Below, one piece after another: positions 58,901 through 64,000 of a stretch of 64,000 bases of DNA (position 1 is the first letter of the stretch; each line of letters opens with the position of its first letter). Both the position numbers and the translations under genes were made by a program. A model generated the notes under the pieces. It was not told the DNA's origin, made no database searches, and worked only from the letters and a program-made list of their open reading frames with translations. The DNA is from Oryzias latipes (taxonomy: Eukaryota > Chordata > Actinopteri > Beloniformes > Adrianichthyidae), in assembly GCF_002234675.1 (NCBI RefSeq), contig NC_019859.2:27585973-27649972 (forward strand), written 5' to 3'.

Positions 58901-61900
58901 GAATGACTGAATCATGTAAACGAAGGAATGTACAGGGCGATGTTACGTGAGATTTTGAAAGAAAACCTCCTTCATAGGTCAATTGGCAACTCTAAATTGT
59001 CCCTAGCTGTGAGTGTGAATGGGTTTGTGATTGCGGCCCTGGGGCAGACTGGCGAACTGTCCAAGGTGTACCCTGCCTTAGTCCACAAGTGGCGGGGTTA
59101 TGCTCCGGCAGCCCTGTGACCCCGAAAGGGATAAAATGGCAGAGGATGAATGAATGAATGAATGAATGAATGAATGAATGAATGAATGAATGAATGAATG
59201 AATGAATGAATGAATGAATGAATGAATGAATGAATGAATGAACCTCCTTCCATCATTGAAGATGAAACATGACTGGATCCTCCAGCAAGACAATGATCAC
59301 AATCATGACGACCAGGCTAAAATCCCATAAAAAAATCTTTGGAGTTAAATTAAGGTCAATGTTTTGTTTCTTTAGCATTTTTTTGAATATTTTTTACAAG
59401 AATGCAAATAAATTCTTTAAAAAATCAGAATGTGATTTTTTTCTACCCTTTTGTATTCATTCTTATAGTTGACGTGCAACTTTTGATTAAATTTACAGGC
59501 CTCTCTCACCTTTTTATGTGGGAGACCTTGCACAATTTCAAGCTGACTAAACACTTTTTTCCTCCCACTGTTGGCAATAGGCAGTTTAAAAACAAAAAAA
59601 AAGCTGCAATGAGTTTCATACATCTGGGCCAAAATGTTGACAGTAAAGAAAGAAAATGTGGACATTGTCACCAGACCGTTCCACCAGTGGTGTGTTTGCA
59701 CTAGTTGTTATTGTTGCCATACTGTAGATATTCCAAAATTGTTGATATTGTTTACTGCAAATCCAATATTTTGGATTTTTCCTTGAAAGTCCCACTCAAA
59801 TCATCTTTGAACTGTTCTAAAAGCATCTTCAGTGGTCTTTTAATTATTATTATACTGTTTTAAGCCTATATAAAAAAACCTGTATGGTTTTCTAGGACAT
59901 AGTTTCTGTGGAGCAGCGGTAGTTCATTAGAAATTCACCTCTGAGTTGTGGGTGGAACAGTTGGCACTGAGCAACCCCACCAGCCCTCCCCCCCCCCCTT
60001 TTATGGAGAACTCTCTGTTTACATGCTCTCCCACTAACTAACTGCCCCTCACACCCCTAGCCTAGAAATAATGATAAAACAAAAATGGCGAGCAATCCAG
60101 ATGGACTTTTTTGAGTCAGATGCCAGCTCAGATAAGGAAAACAAAGACATTCATGGATCTCTTCGACAACAAGTGGATGCATCAGAATGGAGTGGAGCAG
60201 GGGGAAAAAAAAGAATGGGATGGAGCATGGAGCTTGTTGCCCAGCGTATGTCACAAATACAATATTTTTTTCATCTGCTCCTGATTCACAATTTGAATAA
60301 AGAAATACTCAGAAATGCAATTTTCAACTTCATTTTCTTTATAAGGTCGTTCATCATAGGAAAACTGCCAAGTTAAAAACACAAAAAACACAATTTCCAT
60401 CTGAGTGGATCTTTAAAAAAGAAAGCAAACTTCTTCTTGGCTTATTTTTAATTTGCCCCCAAAGAGCAGCAAACAAAATGAAAAATATTGATATTACAGC
60501 TGCTGGGTCAGCAAAAAGGTTTTGGCAAATCTCTTGTGCTCTTGCAATGAATTTAAATGTCACATTTCAGTACAACTGTAATAATTAAGACCTTAATCAA
60601 TTATTTGGATTCCTATTCATACAATTCAACCAGACTGATTAGTCTGAGGCAAGTTATTAATTCAATCAACGTATATCACTATCAAATTGTTTCAAAATGG
60701 GATAAATCCATAACAGAATTGGGAAAATACTATTGGGATTGAGGCATGGTAGGTTTTTTGTACAAAGTAAAATTGACAAAGTGCACATGTGATGGCAGTA
60801 AAAAATGGTCAGTCCATCATTCCGGTCCAGTGTGTGGAAACACTTTGAGTTTAGCAAAGATATGACCATACAGAGTGGTAGAATGCATTAATAATGATCT
60901 CTTTGGATTCTTTCGATGTGAAAAAACAACAGTGGGCTGAACTTTAGGAAACTAAAATGTGAATGGATTTGCCATTAATTCTTGTTTACTTGTTTGTTTG
61001 TACACATACTAAATTTACACTCGATTATCTTCCAAATTGAAGGAATCTGGCAAACTTCACCTGCACTTTTACCAGGTACCAGGTATTTATCTCTGAGCCA
61101 CTCGCTAAAGTTTTGGCCAAAGATGTCCTGGATCGTTTTAGGTCACTGAATCAGATCAAATCGGATCATTCAAAATGAATCAATATCAATTATGAATTGA
61201 ATCCGTTAGTTCAAAAGGGGCCCAAGTCCACAATTTTTCAAAATAGATATCATATGTTCTATGGTCTTCAAGGGAAAAAAAAGGGAAAAGCTATCAAAAA
61301 GTCCCAAGTCCGTTGTAATGTATTGACTATGCTTGACATTAAAAATGCATTAAGTGCAAAATTCCTGGTTTTGGGCCTCTCTTGCATGGGTTTAGCTTTA
61401 TCCCATAGATGGCAGCATTAGTTATCCAATCTGGCAGCGGCCCTGTTTAATTCAAAAAGGGCCCAAGTCCAGAGACTTAAGTTTGCTAGTCCTCTGAAAT
61501 GATAAAAGTGAGGTGCTTCATATGATAGCATTTGTAAGCTATGAAGTTTTACTAAATCTGGGTAAAGTATTAATCATTTGGTGTAGCCTCCCTTTAAGCA
61601 ATGCAATTAAAATAATTTCCTGGAAAAACAAACCTCTTGGACTTGGGCCCCTTTTGAACTAACCTATTCAATTGTATCCTCTGCCACAAATTATTACATG
61701 AATCGAAACGTTGTTCAAATGAATCGGTAAACCTCTACCTTTCAGTCAGTATCAACACACACTTTCTAATATTTGTAAACAACCAATAAGAGCTTTTCAT
61801 TAGTCAAAGATATAATTGACCATTTTAAGTCTAAAATTGGTGAATCGACCAAATTTCAGGTAGACATCAAAAAGGGAAACAAAATGAGTTTCATGGTCGA

Positions 61901-62200
61901 TGTAACAACACATTATTTTGCTTTAAAGCTGGTATTGTATAATACACTCACACATTGCAGTGTAATAAAGCCTGGACATATTACAGAAACATTAACTTAA
62001 CTTTCTGAGGTGTGATTTATCACAACAGCAAGCTCCAATATTTTTAGTGAACGCAGCAGTTGTGATGTCCTCAAAAGATTATGGTCAATAATAAATAAAA
62101 GACAGAGCCCATGCTGCCTATAACAGCACCTAACTACACATTACATTTGATAAACAATTTGTTTACCAACCTCTTTAAGTTGTGCTAGTCGATCCTTCAT
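49943..62200 (-). CDS. stx3: Syntaxin-3 (STX3B-type C-terminus)
   Basis: Ten exons join into 286 codons (285 residues): 62200-62171, 57359-57285, 57217-57118, 57028-56954, 56859-56789, 55196-55088, 54639-54566, 53221-53087, 52944-52834, 50020-49943. The start is [10 protein letters not shown], as in vertebrate STX3. Then comes the Habc domain (about 30-150), the SNARE motif (about 191-250: [40 protein letters not shown]) with the zero-layer glutamine Q223 as last codon of exon 8, and a tail anchor ([19 protein letters not shown], 265-283). Syntaxin-3 is a plasma-membrane t-SNARE pairing with SNAP-23/25 and synaptobrevin. The last two exons ([19 protein letters not shown]) match the STX3B splice form used at retinal ribbon synapses rather than the epithelial STX3A form. 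SAPTPDQKTQDD favours STX3 over STX1/2. Confidence 0.95.
50385..50409. repeat. Poly(T) run
   Basis: About 24 consecutive T on the + strand (poly(A) on the gene strand), followed by AT-rich sequence. It could be the tail of a minus-strand retroposed sequence, but no flanking duplication was found. Confidence 0.7.
50777..51000 (-). mobile_element. SINE family A copy with 19-bp duplication
   Basis: Reverse-oriented relative of 17331-17549; on the - strand it begins GGGAGCCGGTTTAGCTCGTG and carries GGTTCGACTCC. CAGTAGTACATTGAAGGGT flanks it at 50758-50776 and 51001-51019, identical over 19 bases. It lies in stx3 intron 9. The perfect duplication points to a recent insertion. Confidence 0.92.
51500..51656. 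repeat. AGTCCAGTTCT-family end plus perfect hairpin
   Basis: GAGAACTGGACTGATTGAAC at about 51503 is the inverted end of the AGTCCAGTTCT family. Just beyond, AACCTGCTAAATCT (51624-51637) and AGATTTAGCAGGTT (51643-51656) form a perfect 14-bp stem with a 5-base loop. Confidence 0.7.
52050..52690 (-). mobile_element. Non-LTR reverse transcriptase fragment
   Basis: On the - strand broken frames give [20 protein letters not shown], then [20 protein letters not shown], then [18 protein letters not shown] and KCLGVFFTT: motifs 4-7 of a fish LINE reverse transcriptase (family form LRQGCPLSPVLF, SKSEAMVL, KYLGVLF). The catalytic FADD stretch is disrupted. It lies in stx3 intron 9. Confidence 0.8.
53222..53999. 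other. stx3 intron 7 part, no gene seen
   Basis: AT-rich with a local inverted pair GGGTTTTGTTTGGTCATATT and TTTGACCAAACAAAATGG around 53750-53780 forming a possible hairpin. No coding potential. Confidence 0.45.
54000..54480. repeat. Family C repeat copy
   Basis: GGGGAATGTAAGTTGCATAC, AAGTGCCCATAGGACGCCCG, CACTTGTCACATGGACAGCA, GGAAAAATCCATATGGCGTG and TCTCACCTACTTCCCCTTTA correspond in order to words of the 4915-5310 copy. Confidence 0.6.
55690..56530. repeat. Dispersed repeat, family G, longest copy
   Basis: Aligned in order with 26925-27390: AGCGTTCAAGCAACCACTAA, CCAATGAAAAGTCTACATGC, TTTTCAGGCTCTACG, GACCAGTCACCAATTCAGAT, CGGAAGTGCCAACTGTTTGA and CCAAGCCTCTTCCAACTGTG. Located in stx3 intron 5. 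The segment CCCTAACCCTAACC at about 56512 is a chance telomere-like word beyond its end. Confidence 0.6.
57880..57978 (-). repeat. SINE-C tail fragment
   Basis: On the - strand: GCGACCTGTCCAGGATGTCC, CCAGTGGCTGGGATAGGCTC and CCGTGACCCTGAAAGGGGCA, matching the 3' half of SINE-C. Confidence 0.7.
58305..58570 (+). mobile_element. SINE-C, head and body
   Basis: Starts GCCGCACAGTGGCAAAGGGG, has tRNA-like A- and B-box equivalents (GGGGTTAGCGTTCTCACC; CAAATCCTGGC), then CTGTGTGGAGTTTGCATGTT, GTCCAAAAACATGC and GGTGTACCCTGCCTTTGC. It links the head seen at 3675-3835 with the tails seen elsewhere, showing that they are one family. Confidence 0.8.
58974..59240 (+). mobile_element. SINE-C 3' copy with (TGAA)n tail and 10-bp duplication
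   Basis: 5'-truncated copy beginning ATAGGTCAATTGGCAACTCT, with GGTGTACCCTGCCTTAGTCC, GCTCCGGCAGCCCTGTGACC and CCGAAAGGGATAAAATGG, ending in about 23 TGAA units (59147-59240). AACCTCCTTC occurs at 58964-58973 and 59241-59250 as the target duplication. The tail microsatellite is therefore part of the inserted unit. Confidence 0.85.
59785..60415. repeat. CCACTCAAAT-family element, fullest copy
   Basis: Runs from AAAGTCCCACTCAAATCATC to CCATCTGAGTGGATCTTTAA, giving imperfect inverted ends, with the shared internal words CTCTGAGTTGTGGGTGGAAC, AAAATGGCGAGCAATCCAG, GATGCCAGCTCAGATAAGG and GTGGATGCATCAGAATGGAG. No transposase frame. Located in stx3 intron 1. Confidence 0.75.
60590..61760. repeat. 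Family D repeat copy 2, split by a MITE
   Basis: 60590-61204 aligns with 33720-34400, and the sequence after the MITE (61664 onward, ATTCAATTG ... GTTCAAATGAATCGG) continues the same repeat (compare ATTGTTAAAATGAATTG near 34410). So one family D copy was cut by the insertion at 61205-61663. Confidence 0.65.
61205..61663. mobile_element. 459-bp MITE with perfect 26-bp inverted ends
   Basis: The first 26 bases (starting GTTAGTTCAAAAGGGGCCCA) and last 26 bases (ending TGGGCCCCTTTTGAACTAAC) are exact reverse complements. A third, near-identical internal copy TTCAAAAAGGGCCCAAGTCC lies at 61451-61470 in direct orientation to the left end. No reading frame of note. Perfect ends suggest a recent insertion into family D. 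Confidence 0.88.
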
Positions 62201-62460
62201 TTTGAAAACCTTTAAATAGAATTCAAAAATAAAGAAACCATAAAGGTTAAAAAACAAGACAACTAATTTGCAGGTGAAAAGTTTTTTTCGCCTGATTGCG
62301 CAGCAAATAAAATTACCTTCAAAGTTTCACAGTGGAACAATGGGATCCTTATAATAATCCAAGAGTTTAGACTCTCACAAACCCTGTATGTGGCGACTGT
62401 GTGCAAGAGCTGCTGTCAACCTGGCTGAGGAGCAGCTAAGCCTCTAAGAGCGGATTAGGA
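62201..62460 (-). promoter_or_regulatory. stx3: stx3 5' flank
   Basis: Sequence immediately upstream of the stx3 start codon. A non-repetitive part (about 62360-62460, AGAGCTGCTGTCAACCTGGC on the + strand) may hold the 5' untranslated exon or promoter. No TATA box or clear start site was identified. Confidence 0.35.
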
Positions 62461-62570
62461 CAGCAGTGTTCAGAACTACCCACCCCCTCCTGCATCCTTC
62501 ACACTACACAACAGTGACTGGAGAAGCCCTTCCAACTGTTGCTTGGCCAACAAACTACCACCTCTGTGGG

Positions 62571-62638
62571 CCATTTAGTATGAATATTCATACCAACTTT
62601 GGGCCATTTAGTATGAATATTCATACCAACTTAACCAC
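62571..62638. repeat. Tandem duplication of a 33-base unit
   Basis: GGGCCATTTAGTATGAATAT followed by TCATACCAACTT occurs twice head to tail. Each unit contains the palindrome GTATGAATATTCATAC. It sits in an unassigned dispersed sequence upstream of stx3. Confidence 0.85.
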
Positions 62639-62809
62639 ACATGGAACACCAAGTTGTGATGGGTTGTATTCTTTGTTTCAGTGCGTTCAAATAAAAAAAA
62701 AAAACAATTTTAACTTGCAAATTGAGAAGTGTTAACGTCATGATCATTAGTCAAAGATATAGTACAAAAGGTACAAACTGTGTAATGGGGGTAAATGGTA
62801 CATGACATG

Positions 62810-63010
62810 TACTTGTATAGTGCTTTTCTACCTTCCTCGAAGGCCTTGAGCTCTTTACAGTCACATTTCCTTGTTAACACACCGATGGCGGCTCCACTGC
62901 TGAACAGTGGCACCAACCTATAATCACTTTTCCCCAAGGACGCATGGGGGGGCAAGGCAAGAATCGAACTTGCAATATTCTGATCAAAGGACCGCCCTAC
63001 TGCTGCACCA
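62810..63010 (-). repeat. tRNA-related SINE (family D-type tail), reverse
   Basis: On the - strand: GGGGTGGCCATGGTGCAGCA, a B-box-like stretch around AAGTTCGATTCTTGCC, CAAGGAAATGTGACTGTAAA and AGAAAAGCACTATACAAG. The layout (tRNA-like head, then a TATAGTGCTTTTCTA tail on the + strand) matches a common teleost SINE group. Confidence 0.65.
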
Positions 63011-63060
63011 TGGCCACCCCAGGAGTGGGTGTATCAATCTGTATTAGGCGTAATACAGAT

Positions 63061-63400
63061 AGTGGGCGACAGTGGCTCAGGCGGTTGAGCTGGTCGTCCA
63101 ATGATCGAAGGGACAGCGGTTCGATCGCCGCTCCCACCAGCCAAAGTGTCGTTGTGTCCTTGGGCAAGACACTTCACCCTCCTTGCCTCCAGTGTGGCTC
63201 AACTGGTGTGTGAATGTGTATGAATGTCCCGGTGATGGTCAGAGGGGCCGCAGCCACGCCTCTATCAGTCTGCCCCAGGGCAGCTGTGGCTACAACAATT
63301 GCTTACCATCACCAAGTATGAATGATGAGTGAATGAATAATGGACACAATGTAAGCGCTTTGAGCGTCTGGAAAAAGCGCAGAAAAATCCAATCCATTAT
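63061..63400 (+). mobile_element. tRNA-derived SINE, family B
   Basis: Starts GTGGGCGACAGTGGCTCAGG with an A-box-like TGGCTCAGGCGG, B-box-like GGTTCGATCGCC, then CACCAGCCAAAGTGTCGTTG, GGGCAAGACACTTCACCCTC and GTAAGCGCTTTGAGCGTCTG, and a short (ATT)n tail. The tRNA-like part diverges from any functional tRNA after the B box. A tail-only relative is at 28515-28725. Confidence 0.85.
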
Positions 63401-63809
63401 TATTATTATTATTACTATTAATAAATCAATAGATACCATCGATACTGAGGTGATCATCAATACTCTCGTGTGACGAGATCAATACTTTTAATATTTTCAC
63501 TGCAGTTTTTCTTCAACAAGCACAGTTAAGTACTCAAATTTACTCACAGAGTTCCTGCAAGTGCTATGTCTCTATCTCAGTTCTCAGTCTATTCAGAATC
63601 AAATCCTCAACCTTGCACCAACTACTGCACACTACCCGTCAGGAGCTTTTCCATCAGCTGCAACAAAAGGCGGGATATAGACACTCAGGAGTTTGACACT
63701 CAAATCCTAGAATCGAAGCAGCATCACACAGCAGGCACTGATGCAACTATTGAAATGCGACGATACACAGAAGAGAAGCCCATTTTTACAAAATGTAGAC
63801 CCACTTTCG

Positions 63810-63990
63810 ACAAAAAATGAATGAACCAGCGTTTGATTTTCTGAGCAAGATTGCAAAAAAAAACCTCAACAATTAACAGATCCTGTAGCGAAGGTTTTGT
63901 CTAAGGTGAGAGAGTGTACTAAAAGAAGTGCAGCCAAAGATAAGAATGTGAACTTGTTAATATTTCTGAATAAAAATCTTCAAATCTTTT
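63810..63990 (+). pseudogene. hAT transposase C-terminal remnant
   Basis: Broken frames resemble the end of a ZBED/hAT transposase: PAFDFLSKIAKKNL, then a gap, then KNVNLLIFLNKNL, corresponding to the dimerisation region and terminal RLKPENVDMLVFLNKNL-type motif. Two or more stops are present. Weak, based on short motifs only. Confidence 0.4.
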
Positions 63991-64000
63991 ATCTACATAG

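Larger units (their letters stand above)
58090..59720 (+). pseudogene. Tc1-like transposon carrying two SINEs
   Basis: Located in stx3 intron 1. The N-terminal part reads [20 protein letters not shown] then AGKTECAI and [14 protein letters not shown], the DNA-binding half of a Tc1-like transposase. Later, [43 protein letters not shown] represent the catalytic region. SINE-C copies at 58305-58570 and 58974-59240 interrupt it, the second placed exactly within the CCTCCTTC stretch. Stops and frame shifts are frequent. Confidence 0.8.

Noticed and set aside
63061..63140. Possible tRNA gene (A and B box present)
   Set aside because: The sequence does not fold as a full tRNA and continues into a SINE body repeated at 28515-28725. 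The heads at 17334, 50990, 58305 and 3835 were rejected for the same reason.

Overview
The window looks like nuclear DNA of a teleost fish. Evidence: genes split into many exons by GT-AG introns and by one AT-AC intron, vertebrate-specific protein families, and dense fish-type transposon debris (Tc1-like elements, hAT MITEs, tRNA-derived SINEs, an L2-like LINE). The species cannot be fixed from sequence alone. Nothing prokaryotic, no CRISPR array and no plausible free-standing tRNA or rRNA gene was seen.

Four protein-coding genes can be read exon by exon. On the + strand, asb5 (1687-9503; first exon not found) encodes an ankyrin-repeat SOCS-box substrate receptor of Cullin5 ubiquitin ligases. 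It is followed by complete spcs3 (14421-20963), the 180-residue signal peptidase complex subunit 3. On the - strand, complete stx3 (62200 down to 49943) encodes the plasma-membrane t-SNARE syntaxin-3 with the C-terminal type of the retinal STX3B isoform. It is followed head-to-tail by complete kdm2a (46611 down to 24516), a JmjC histone H3K36 demethylase with CXXC, PHD, F-box and leucine-rich repeats. The spcs3 and kdm2a 3' ends converge across about 3.2 kb filled mostly by a decayed mariner/Tc1-type transposon. In human, asb5 and spcs3 lie on 4q while stx3 and kdm2a lie on 11q, so this convergent gap is also a synteny junction.

The genes do not form a pathway or operon. asb5 and kdm2a both encode adaptor-type domains of ubiquitin ligases (SOCS box, F-box); spcs3 acts in the ER and stx3 at the plasma membrane.

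Most of the remaining sequence is intronic or intergenic repeat. Several insertions carry intact target-site duplications and can be ordered in time: hAT-type MITEs inside older repeats, SINEs with 10-19 bp duplications, and a LINE fragment inside a MITE. The clearest unusual signals are the AT-AC (U12-type) intron of spcs3, a 12-codon first coding exon of kdm2a, a long Asp/Glu block in kdm2a placed differently from the human one, a CCAAT-box cluster with a perfect CArG box upstream of kdm2a, and several dispersed inverted-repeat families. No new multi-gene system was found.
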